Source: Streptomyces eurocidicus (GTDB lineage: Bacteria; Actinomycetota; Actinomycetes; Streptomycetales; Streptomycetaceae). Taken from it: a stretch of DNA of 64,000 bases. Below, piece after piece: positions 8,532-16,398 of the stretch. A model generated the notes under the pieces. The model was not told the origin of the DNA. It did no database searches and worked only from the letters and a program-made list of their open reading frames with translations. Both the position numbers and the translations under genes were made by a program. Each line of letters begins with the position of its first letter. Within the stretch, counting starts at the first letter, position 1. Location of the stretch: assembly GCF_002891295.1 (NCBI RefSeq), contig NZ_LGUI01000009.1, positions 124,001 through 188,000 on the forward strand. The letters run 5' to 3'.

Positions 8532-8924
8532 TCAGCAGTCCCTGAGTTCCGGGGACTGGTTGAGCAGCTGACCCCGGATCGAGGTGAAGCGGGCCAGACG
8601 GTCGTCGGCGGACGCGTCGAGCGGGAAGACCGCCACGCGGTGGCAGTTCTGGAACGCCAGGCGCACACCGAAGTGCCGCTCCAGCGACCCGCGGATCGCG
8701 TCGCTCGCCAGGGCGCGCAGCAGCTGCCCACGGGCTCGCTCATCCGGCGGAGGCGTCTGGTTGTCGGCGAACTCGCCACCGTCGATCCTGAGCCGGGCCA
8801 CCAAGGAGCTGATCATTTCCCATGCGTACGGCAGGGAGGTCCGGACGCAGTCGACGAATTCCGCTTCGTCGACCTCGCCTCGCTCGGCCTGTTCAAGGAG
8901 GGCCGGTGAGACGTCGAGCGACAT
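8532..8924 (-). CDS. Conserved actinobacterial protein, SCO5389 type
   Basis: 130 residues, acidic at the N-terminus and probably mostly helical; no signal or membrane segment. It reads MSLDVSPALLEQAERGEVDE and continues with VRTSLPYAWEMI. It resembles a protein found next to nucS in Streptomyces (recalled as SCO5389, not checked). It is transcribed divergently from nucS with about 208 bp between them and has an AGGAGA site before the ATG. No function is known for the family; neighbourhood with a DNA mismatch endonuclease is suggestive only. Confidence 0.75.
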   Translation of the reverse strand: MSLDVSPALLEQAERGEVDEAEFVDCVRTSLPYAWEMISSLVARLRIDGGEFADNQTPPPDERARGQLLRALASDAIRGSLERHFGVRLAFQNCHRVAVFPLDASADDRLARFTSIRGQLLNQSPELRDC

Positions 8925-9118
8925 GAGTTCTCCTCTCGCGACCCCGCACGCGGGGTCTCAGGGATGGGCGAGCGGACGACGACGCCCCGTGCCCGTACGA
9001 CGACCGCCCGCATCAACGGTAATTCGGCCACTGCGGGGGCACCAGGAGAACGCACCAACAACCGGCCATGACGGGGCGCACGAAAAGAGGCGAATCGCGT
9101 CGAGGGGCAGGTGTCGAG

Positions 9119-9124
9119 TAGCGT
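9119..9124 (+). promoter_or_regulatory. Likely -10 box of leaderless nucS transcript
   Basis: TAGCGT matches TAnnnT and ends 8 nt before the nucS ATG at 9133. No Shine-Dalgarno is present, so the message is probably leaderless. The -35 region is not recognisable. Confidence 0.4.
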
Positions 9125-9132
9125 GACTCACC

Positions 9133-9795
9133 ATGCGTCTCGTCATTGCCCGTTGCTCCGTGGACTACGCGGGCCGGCTCACCGCCCACCTCCCCTCCGC
9201 CCCGCGACTGATCCTTGTCAAGGCGGACGGCAGCGTCTCGATCCACGCGGACGACCGGGCCTACAAACCCCTCAACTGGATGTCCCCGCCGTGCACCCTC
9301 AAAGAGGGTGACGGCTCGGTCTGGACCGTGGTCAACAAGGCGGGCGAGAAGCTGATCATCACCATGGAGGAGGTGCTGCACGACTCCTCGCACGAGCTCG
9401 GGGTCGACCCGGGCCTCATCAAGGACGGCGTGGAAGCACACCTCCAGGAGCTCCTCGCGGACCGCATCGAGATCCTCGGCGAGGGCTACACCCTGATCCG
9501 CCGCGAGTACCCGACGGCCATCGGCCCGGTCGACATCCTCTGCCGGGACGCCGACGGCGCGACCGTGGCCGTGGAGCTCAAGCGCCGGGGCGACATCGAC
9601 GGCGTCGAGCAGCTCACCCGCTACCTGGAGCTCCTCAACCGCGATCCGCACCTGGCGCCGGTGCGCGGCGTCTTCGCGGCGCAGGAGATCAAGCCGCAGG
9701 CCCGGGTGCTGGCCACGGATCGGGGGATCGGGTGCGTGGTGCTGGACTACGACGCGATGCGGGGCATCGAGGACGACAAGCTGCGGCTGTTCTGA
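9133..9795 (+). CDS. nucS: NucS/EndoMS mismatch-specific endonuclease
   Basis: 220 residues. NucS replaces MutS/MutL in actinobacteria: it cuts both strands at G-T, G-G and T-T mismatches and acts with the beta sliding clamp. The N-terminal DNA-binding/dimerisation domain (about 1-105) is followed by a RecB-like nuclease domain with GPVDILCRD (catalytic Asp), VAVELKRRGDIDGVEQL (Glu-x-Lys motif) and a final LRLF clamp-binding tail. Every motif is present, so the enzyme should be active. Length matches the family. It is a single-gene unit, followed by a strong 24-bp-stem hairpin. Confidence 0.95.
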   Translation: MRLVIARCSVDYAGRLTAHLPSAPRLILVKADGSVSIHADDRAYKPLNWMSPPCTLKEGDGSVWTVVNKAGEKLIITMEEVLHDSSHELGVDPGLIKDGVEAHLQELLADRIEILGEGYTLIRREYPTAIGPVDILCRDADGATVAVELKRRGDIDGVEQLTRYLELLNRDPHLAPVRGVFAAQEIKPQARVLATDRGIGCVVLDYDAMRGIEDDKLRLF

Positions 9796-9975
9796 CCGGG
9801 GGGATTTTCTCCCCGGACCCGCCCCTTCCCGAATGTCCTCAAACGCCGGACGGGCTGATTTTCAGCCCGTCCGGCGTTTGAGGACCGGGGTCCGGGGCGG
9901 AGCCCCCCGCGGCGGAGCCGCACATCGGATACTGCGGGAAGGGGCGGGTAGGGGAAAAAGCCCGCCGCAGGCGCC
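9796..9975. repeat. Nested palindromic intergenic element (copy A)
   Basis: The core is a perfect 24-bp stem with a 3-nt loop (9835-9858 pairing with 9862-9885) built on CCTCAAACGCCGG. Outer arms are also inverted: TCCCCGGACCCGCCCCTTCCCG near 9810-9831 and its near complement at 9934-9956. Related parts occur at 20871-20920 (core) and 38258-38570 (outer arms and half a core). It probably terminates nucS and also behaves as a dispersed repeat. The remaining bases to 10074 hold a further short inverted GGGCCC...repeat (about 10008-10045) and no gene. Confidence 0.75.
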
Positions 9976-10074
9976 CCCACCCCCCACACCACTACGCCGA
10001 GGGCCCATAGGGGCCCGTGTCCCACGACACGGGCCCCTACGGGCCCTCACGCACACTCCTGGCCACAAGGCCCG

Positions 10075-12730
10075 TCAGACCACCGGCGCCCCGGAGCCCC
10101 CCTCACCACCACCCGCCGGCCTGCTCCCCGCCGCCGACTGACCGGCCGACGAGGACCCGCCGCCCGACGGCTGCGACGGGCTGCTGGGCTCCGGCTCCGC
10201 GGAGTGGGACGGCGACTGCCCGCCGCCGCCGCTCCTGCTCGGCGAGGGATCGGCCGGCTTCGAGGACCCGCCGCCCGGCGAGTGCGAGGGGCTGCGGGAA
10301 GGCGCGCCCGAGGAGGAGCCCGACGGCGACGGCTCGCCGCCGGCGCTCGGGGAACCGCTCGGCGAGGCGCTGCCGGAGGCGCCCGGCGACGGGCTGCCCG
10401 AGGCGCCCGGGCCGGCCGACTGACCGGGCTTCCCGGGCTTGCCCGGCACCTGGGCGTGGCCGGGGCCGCCCGGGGCGGGCTGGTCGGCGTTCATGGGGTT
10501 GTCGCCGTCCTGCTGGGACGCGGAGCGGTCGGGCTTCACACCGCTGTCCGAGGAGTCGCCGTCCTGGCCGCCGGAGGTGATCCCCAGCGTCACGACGGTG
10601 CCGAGCACGGCGGCGAGCAGGGTGCCCGCACCGGCCGCGGCGAGGTTGCGGCGGGCGCCGGCCACCATCAGCTTCCGCGCCCACGGCTGCCGCGGGAGCC
10701 CACCGGGGGCACCGGCCGGGGCACCCGCACCGCCCGGGGCGAAGCTCCCGCCCCGGCCCGCGAGGGGCGCCGCGCCGCCCACCACCCGGGTGACGGCCGT
10801 GGTCGGACCGGTGTCCCGGCCCGGCGGCACCGGCGCCGGGGGCGGGACGGCCGACTCCTCGCTGCGCGCGGCCGGCACCTCCTCGCCCGCGGGCGTACGG
10901 CCGGGGCCGGCTCACGCGGCGGTACGGGCGGGCCCGCGGGCGCCTTGGAGAGGACCGGCGGCACCGGGCCCGGCCGGCCCGGCTCGTTCCGGGGCACGGC
11001 CATGGGCACCGCGGCGGCGCCCATGGAGAGGCCGGAGCGGTCCGCGACCAGCGCGAGCGCCCGGCGGCCCGCTATGGCGCCGCGCTTGTCCGCGAGGACG
11101 CCGCGCATCCCGACGGACGCCTCCAGCTCGGCGCGGGCCCGGTCGAGGTTGCCGGTGCACAGGGCCATGACGCCCAACTCATGGTGGAAATACGCTTCTT
11201 CACCGACCTCGCCCGAGCGCCGGGCCGCTTCCTGGCCGTGCCGGAGGGCACGCTCCCAGGCGCTCCAGTGCAGCGCCGCCGCGAAGGCGGGCGCGGCCGT
11301 ACGGGCCAGCAGCACGGCGGCGGCCGGGTGCCCGGCCGTCCCGTCGGCGGCCAGCACGGCCATCGTGGCGAGGATCGCGTCGGCCTCGGCGGCGGCCCGC
11401 TCGGGGGCCACCGAAGGGTGACCGGCCCACCAGGCGTAGTGCTGGGCGGCGGAGTGCGCGCGGTCGGCGGACTCCGCGCCGTAGCCCTCGGCCCGCAGGG
11501 CCTCGGCGACGCCCGCGGCCAGCCGGTAGTGCGACCCGGTGGCGGTGATCAGCCCGGAGGCGAGCAGCTCGCCGACGGCGGCGTCCGCGTGGGTGTCGCC
11601 GACGAGGGCGGGCAGGTGGGCCTGGTGCGGGACCTCGCCGCCGAGCGCGACGGCGAACTCCAGGGTGGTGCGGGCGGCATCGCCGAGCCGGGAGGCGAGC
11701 AGCGGCACGGGCGCCGTGATGTCGGCGAGGGCGGGCAGCGGCACGCCCTCGCGGTCGGAGCCCGGAGCGGCCTCGGCCTCGGCCGCGACGTAGGGGCGCT
11801 CGGCGAAGACGCCGAACTCGTCGACGGCGGGGGCGGCGGCCATCTCGTCCCGCTGCCGCAGCAGGGCGCCGGCCTGGACGAAGCGCAGCGGAAGCCCCTC
11901 GGAGGCGAACCACAGATCCGCCGCCCGGTCGGCCTCCTCGTCCGTGAGGGGCCGGTCCACGGCGTGCTCCAGCAGCTCCAGGCAGCCGGTGCGGTCGAGC
12001 CCGCCGAGGAACACCTCTTCGAGGTGGGAGTCGGCGGACGGCGCGGCGACCTCGGGCGTGGCCGCGAGGAGGAAGGCGCACTCGGGGGTGGCGTCGAGCA
12101 GCTCGTCGAGGGCGGCGCCGCCGAACTCCAGGTCGTCGAGGACGACGACCGCGCCGATCTCGTGGACGGCGGCCAGCAACTCGGCGCGGTCCGGGCGGTA
12201 GCGCGGCGCGTCGTGGACGGTGGCGTACAGCTCGTACAGGAGGTCGGAGGTGGTGCGGTGGTGGCCGCTGAGGCGGACGACGCCGTCGGGCGCGAGGTCG
12301 GCGCAGTCCTGTGCGACGGCGTCCAGGAGCTTGGTGCGGCCGGAGCCGGAGGGGCCGGTGAGGCGTACGGAGCGGCCGCGGGAGAGCAGCCGGGACAGCC
12401 GCTCCCGCTCCTCCTGGCGGTCCAGCAGGGGCAGCTCGGGCCCACCTGGCGGGCGGGGCGGGCGGGCGGCGGCCCGGTCGAGCTCGGCGCGGTCGGCGGG
12501 CCGCGCCGGCCGGGGCGGTCGGGACGGCGGCCGGGCAGGCAGGGCTCGATCTCGCTGCCGTCGACGGGGTTGACGGTGAGGACGTACTCGGCCGCGACGA
12601 GCTGGACGACGCGCACCGGTCCGGTGCCCGCGGCCGGGGTGTCATGGTCCGCCGCCGGGCGCTCGGAGCCGCCGCCGGCGGACTCCGGGCCGCGGTCGTC
12701 GAACTCGTCGGATCGGTTCGTCGGGTCCAT
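10075..12730 (-). pseudogene. Large membrane-anchored P-loop ATPase, frame broken twice
   Basis: Three consecutive minus-strand segments in different frames form one protein of about 885 residues. Segment 1 starts at ATG 12730 (MDPTNRSDEFDD) and runs to about 12530. Segment 2 (about 12530-10890) carries Walker A GPSGSGRTKLLD, Walker B AVVVLDDLE and a long helical region as in NACHT/LuxR-type ATPases. Segment 3 (about 10890-10075) has one membrane segment (near NLAAAGAGTLLAAVLGTVV) and a long Ser/Pro/Gly tail that would lie outside the cell. Both breaks lie in GC-rich runs, so sequencing indels are as likely as true decay; coding quality is good throughout. It has a counterpart in this position in other Streptomyces (from memory). 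Function unknown. Confidence 0.7.
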
Positions 12731-13070
12731 GGTCAAAGCCCCCCAGATGCGTGGCGTGCCGTCGTGCCCTCCCGGCCTGTCCGCACTCCCTCAACCCTCG
12801 GCCGGGGTGTACCCGGCCGGCGCTTCGCGTCCGGTGCCCGCCGTGGGCGTGCTGTTGCGGCCTTATGCGGCGGGAAAACCGAACCTCAGACCTTCGCACA
12901 GTATCCATGAATGCGAGGGGGCTCTGCCGCCCGGGGGACGTCACGGTCTCGTCAGGATGGGTCGATGGGTGGCACCGGCACCCCACCGGCCCCTCACGGC
13001 ACACCGTACCGGCAATCGGCGCGGGAAAAGGCCCGCGCCCGGCGGCGGGGAACCGGCGAGCGCGGCCCAG
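12731..13070. other. Intergenic region upstream of the ATPase gene
   Basis: About 340 bp between the ATPase start and the 11-bp repeat array. It should hold the ATPase promoter, read on the minus strand. The ATPase ATG has a G-run 8 nt upstream. No gene on either strand is supported; the apparent open frames reflect base composition. Confidence 0.4.
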
Positions 13071-13160
13071 GTTCGGATCGAGTCCGGATCGGGTCCGGAT
13101 CGAGCCTGGATCAGGTCCGGATCGGGCCCGGACAAGAGCCGAATCCCGCCTGAATCAGGC
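13071..13160. repeat. 11-bp tandem repeat array
   Basis: Eight consecutive units of an 11-bp repeat, consensus GTCCGGATCGR. The core GGATC begins at 13075, 13086, 13097, 13108 and 13119, then decays to GGACA (13130), GAATC (13141) and GAATC (13152). Two further related units lie at 13193 and 13204. The period is close to one helical turn and not a multiple of three, which argues against coding. It lies between the STAS gene and the ATPase gene. Confidence 0.8.
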
Positions 13161-13280
13161 CGGTTCATGACGGTTCAGATCCGGATCGGGCCCGAATCGG
13201 AGCGCGGCGGCCCGGTGCGGATCCGGAACGGACGCCGATCGGCCCCGGGCCGGGCCCGGCCCTGCCTGACCCGCCGCCCC

Positions 13281-13604
13281 TCAGACGCGTGGCAGGCACT
13301 CGGCCGCGATGCCGCCCTCGATCGCGAGGATGCGGTGCAGCCGGGTGGCGACCAGCAGCCGCTGCATCCGGTCGGGCACGCCGCGCAGGACCAGCCGGCG
13401 GCCGGTGCGCCCCGCGCGGCGGTGCGCGCCCATGATGACGCCGAGCCCCGTGGCGTCCCAGGAGTCGAGCTCGGTGAGGTCGAGCACCAGGTCACCGCGG
13501 CCGGAGTCGAGCGCGGAGTGCAGCACCGTACGGGCGTCCGCCGCGCTGCGGACGTCGAGGCGCCCCCCGACGACCAGTTCGGCGTGGTCGCCCCTGATGT
13601 GCAT
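13281..13604 (-). CDS. STAS-domain anti-sigma-factor antagonist
   Basis: 107 residues, a bare STAS fold: beta strands around ELVVGGRLDVRSA, then LVLDLTELDSWDATGLGVIMGAHRRA, ending LPRV. STAS antagonists such as SpoIIAA free a sigma factor by binding its anti-sigma kinase, controlled by phosphorylation of a Ser in a D-S-S/A-G-L loop. Here the loop reads D-A-T-G-L, so Thr replaces Ser. The start ATG has a GGGAGC-type site upstream. No cognate kinase or sigma gene is adjacent, so its partner must be elsewhere. Confidence 0.88.
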   Translation of the reverse strand: MHIRGDHAELVVGGRLDVRSAADARTVLHSALDSGRGDLVLDLTELDSWDATGLGVIMGAHRRAGRTGRRLVLRGVPDRMQRLLVATRLHRILAIEGGIAAECLPRV

Positions 13605-13702
13605 ATGCGCTCCCGGGAGTGGTGCCTGATATGGGTGAGGTTCTAAAGAACTGACTGCCTCTCACACGACAAAGTTGCCGCTGACCGGCGAACCAATGCC
13701 TA

Positions 13703-13722
13703 ATTCACCCCAGAGGGTGAAT
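13703..13722 (-). terminator. Short hairpin after the dehydrogenase gene
   Basis: ATTCACCC (13703-13710) pairs perfectly with GGGTGAAT (13715-13722) around a 4-nt loop, just beyond the stop of the minus-strand dehydrogenase at 13741. Confidence 0.55.
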
Positions 13723-13740
13723 CAGCTGGCGGCCTTGTCA

Positions 13741-14589
13741 TCAGTGCTGGTAAAAGCCCTGTCCACTCTTGCGGCCGAGGTCCCCGGCGTCGACCATGCG
13801 GCGCATGATCTCCGGCGGCGCGAACTTCTCGTCCTGGCACTCCGTGTAAATGTTGCCGGTGGCGTGCAGCAGGATGTCGACACCCGTCAGGTCGGCGGTG
13901 GCCAGCGGGCCCATGGCGTGCCCGAAGCCCAGCTTGCAGGCGATGTCGATGTCCTCGGCGGTGGCCACCCCCGACTCGTACAGCTTGGCGGCCTCGACGA
14001 CGAGCGCCGAGATCAGCCGGGTGGTGACGAAGCCCGCGACGTCGCGGTTGACGACGATGCAGGTCTTGCCGACGCCCTCGGCGAACTCCCGGGCCTTGGC
14101 CAGCGTTTCATCACTGGTCTTGTGCCCCCGGACCAGCTCGCAGAGCTGCATCATCGGGACCGGCGAGAAGAAGTGGGCGCCGACGACGCGCTCCGGGCGC
14201 CGGGTTGCCGCCGCGATCTTGGTGATCGGGATGGCGGAGGTGTTGGAGGCCAGCACCGTCTCGTCCTTCACCAGGCCGTCCAGGGTGCGGAAGATGTCCC
14301 GCTTGGTGTCGACGTCCTCGAAGACGGCCTCGACGACGATGTCCGCGTCGGCCGCGGCGTCGAGGTCGGTGGTCGTGGTGATCCGGCCGAGCGCCGCCTC
14401 GGCGGCGGCCGCCTCCAGCTTCCCCTTGGAGACGAACTTGTCGTACGAAGCCTTGATGCCGTCCGTGCCGCGCTTCAGCGCCGCGTCGGTGACGTCCCGC
14501 AGGACGACGTCCCACCCGGCCTGCGCGGAGACCTGGGCGATGCCCGAGCCCATCAGTCCGGCCCCGATCACGGCGAGCTTCTTGGCCAC
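13741..14589 (-). CDS. 3-hydroxybutyryl-CoA dehydrogenase
   Basis: 282 residues from a GTG (14589) preceded by AAGGGG; the frame stays open upstream but that part is not protein-like. The NAD-binding Rossmann motif GAGLMGSGIAQVSAQAG is at the N-terminus, and HFFSPVPMMQLCE carries the catalytic His. The C-terminal dimer domain includes GPLATADLTGVDILL. It reduces acetoacetyl-CoA to, or oxidises, 3-hydroxybutyryl-CoA, in butyryl-CoA/ethylmalonyl-CoA precursor supply. It is divergent from the cobalamin adenosyltransferase; the ethylmalonyl-CoA pathway uses a B12 mutase, so the pairing makes sense but is inference. Confidence 0.92.
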   Translation of the reverse strand: MAKKLAVIGAGLMGSGIAQVSAQAGWDVVLRDVTDAALKRGTDGIKASYDKFVSKGKLEAAAAEAALGRITTTTDLDAAADADIVVEAVFEDVDTKRDIFRTLDGLVKDETVLASNTSAIPITKIAAATRRPERVVGAHFFSPVPMMQLCELVRGHKTSDETLAKAREFAEGVGKTCIVVNRDVAGFVTTRLISALVVEAAKLYESGVATAEDIDIACKLGFGHAMGPLATADLTGVDILLHATGNIYTECQDEKFAPPEIMRRMVDAGDLGRKSGQGFYQH

Positions 14590-14835
14590 GGCTGTCCCCT
14601 TACTCCCTGTGCACATAGCTGTTCCGAACGCACTCTCTCGGCGGACATTAGCGTTCACGGAGGCGCCATTGGGCGGTAAGAGATGCGCGTCACGTCCCAC
14701 ATGACGGACATCACATCGAGACGGCCATCCGCCTGATCCCACGCCTCAGTTGAGCCCCTCCAGCCCCAGAGGTCACAAGGTCCGGGGCCGGGACACGGCC
14801 GGCCGGGCACCCCTCCCGCCGGGCCGGCGCGTGGC

Positions 14836-14841
14836 TACGCT
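14836..14841 (+). promoter_or_regulatory. Likely -10 box of a leaderless transcript
   Basis: TACGCT fits TAnnnT, 6 nt before the adenosyltransferase ATG at 14848, with no Shine-Dalgarno between them. Confidence 0.42.
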
Positions 14842-14847
14842 CGTCCC

Positions 14848-15420
14848 ATGGTCAATCTGACGCGCATCTACACCCGCACCGGCGACAGCGGCACGACCGC
14901 CCTCGGCGACATGAGCCGCACCGTGAAGACGGACACCCGCATCGCCGCCTACGCCGACGCCAACGAGGCCAACGCCGCCATCGGGGTGGCCATCGCGCTC
15001 GGGCAGCTGCCCGAGGAGGTCGTGAAGGTGCTCGTACGCATCCAGAACGACCTCTTCGACGTGGGCGCCGATCTGGCGACGCCGGTCGTGGAGAACCCCG
15101 AGTACCCGCCGCTGCGGGTCGAACAGCCGTACATCGACAAGCTGGAGGCGGACTGCGACCGCTTCCTGGAGGACCTGGAGAAGCTCCGGAGCTTCATCCT
15201 GCCCGGCGGCACCCCCGGCGCGGCCCTGCTCCACCAGGCGTGCACGGTGGTCAGGCGGGCGGAGCGCTCCACGTGGGCGGCCCTGGAACTGCACGCCGAC
15301 ATCATGAACCCGCTCACGGCCACGTATCTGAACCGGCTCTCGGACCTGCTGTTCATTCTCGCGCGAGTGGCCAACAAGGAGGTCGGGGACGTGCTGTGGG
15401 TACCGGGCGGGGAGCGGTGA
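14848..15420 (+). CDS. PduO-type ATP:cob(I)alamin adenosyltransferase
   Basis: 190 residues. It transfers the adenosyl group of ATP to cob(I)alamin to make coenzyme B12. Diagnostic parts: the N-terminal ATP-binding stretch TRTGDSGTTALGD (residues about 8-20), DANEANAAIG, and the C-terminal VVRRAERS and LNRLSDLLFILARVAN, which form the active-site helices of the trimer. Length is normal. The last 22 codons plus about 32 bp downstream are repeated almost exactly 147 bp further on. The gene is monocistronic, divergent from the dehydrogenase. Confidence 0.94.
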   Translation: MVNLTRIYTRTGDSGTTALGDMSRTVKTDTRIAAYADANEANAAIGVAIALGQLPEEVVKVLVRIQNDLFDVGADLATPVVENPEYPPLRVEQPYIDKLEADCDRFLEDLEKLRSFILPGGTPGAALLHQACTVVRRAERSTWAALELHADIMNPLTATYLNRLSDLLFILARVANKEVGDVLWVPGGER

Positions 15421-15500
15421 GGGGCGGACCCCGTCACCCGTCCCGCCCAACGGCGCCCCGGCCCGGCCGGGGGCCCGGGGGTTGCCCCCGGAGGATGCAG

Positions 15501-15599
15501 CATTCTGGCGCGAGTGGCCAACAAGGAGGTCGGGGACGTGCTGTGGGTGCCGGGCGGGGAGCGGTGAGGGGCGGACCCCGTCACCCGTCCCGCCCCACG
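15501..15599 (+). repeat. Second copy of the adenosyltransferase 3' end
   Basis: Bases 15501-15599 repeat 15354-15452 with an offset of 147 bp and about three differences (for example gtaccggg versus gtgccggg). The copy includes codons for ARVANKEVGDVLWVPGGER, the stop and the following GGGGCGGACCCCGTCACCCG. The spacer between copies (about 48 bp) holds a GC-rich hairpin, CCCGGCCGGGGGCCCGGGGG. Confidence 0.93.
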
Positions 15600-15652
15600 C
15601 ACCGGGAAAGCGCCCGGAAGACGCCCGGCCCGGTGCCCCGCCCGACGGTGGG

Positions 15653-16240
15653 TCAGCGCTTCCCGTAGACCCGGGGGCGCTCGGCCTCGGCCTCGACCGT
15701 GGCGCCGGGCTTCGGCTGCTTGGGCCAGAGGGTGTAGCTCAGCGCGATGACGACATTGATCCCGATCACGTAGAGCATCCTGATCTGCCAGCCGCGCAGC
15801 GAACCGGTGTCGCCCGAGTCCCCCACGTACCAGGTCGCGGCCTGGAGCAGGCCGATGGCGACACCGGCCGCCAGGATCCACCGCGCGGCCGTCTTCCACT
15901 CGTGGACCGTGCGGGCCATGCCGTACTTCGGGGGCTTGACCGGCGGCGGGCCGCCCGCGAAGCGGTGGGCGAAGCGCTGGTCGACCCATGTGACGGTGGA
16001 GTGGCCGAGGCCCACCGAGAAGCCGATGTAGACGGCGGCCAGGCCGTGCTTCCAGTCGGCCTGCGCACCGTTCTTCAGGTCGATCGCCGTGGCGATCAGC
16101 AGGACCAGCTCCAGCACGGGTTCCAGCAGGAGCACCGCGGCCCCGGCGCGCGGCATCCGGGCCAGGTAGCGCAGGCTCAGCCCGCCCGCCAGCAGGACCC
16201 AGAAGCCCACCTCGCACACGATGATCAATGTGACGATCAC
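15653..16240 (-). CDS. Conserved integral membrane protein
   Basis: 195 residues with about five membrane segments: near 3-25, 35-55, 65-85, 120-140 and 150-170. A cytoplasmic-looking loop (about 85-118, HRFAGGPPPVKPPKYGMART) and a charged C-terminus RPRVYGKR are visible. Start GTG 16240 has a strong AAGGAGAG site. No catalytic motif was recognised and no function is proposed. It is divergent from the sensor-kinase gene, with about 158 bp of shared upstream sequence. Confidence 0.75.
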   Translation of the reverse strand: MIVTLIIVCEVGFWVLLAGGLSLRYLARMPRAGAAVLLLEPVLELVLLIATAIDLKNGAQADWKHGLAAVYIGFSVGLGHSTVTWVDQRFAHRFAGGPPPVKPPKYGMARTVHEWKTAARWILAAGVAIGLLQAATWYVGDSGDTGSLRGWQIRMLYVIGINVVIALSYTLWPKQPKPGATVEAEAERPRVYGKR

Positions 16241-16398
16241 GGATCTCTCCTTCCCTCACCTCCAGCCTCCCGGCGCGGACCCGGCTTTTCCTCGTCGCGC
16301 GCGACGATCCCGGACTGCATCGTTCGATGTAGCGCACGCCGGGCCGAAGCGCCCGGCAGAGGACGACCCCACCCGCTCCCACGTGCTGTGATGGACGC

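Noticed and set aside
13071..13230. A CRISPR array
   Set aside because: The units are 11 bp tandem repeats without unique spacers, and no cas gene is in the window.
11181..13646. An 800-codon open frame on the plus strand across the ATPase and repeat region
   Set aside because: Composition is Gly/Arg/Val-rich without domains; it is antisense to a protein with P-loop motifs, and open frames of this sort are expected from high GC3.
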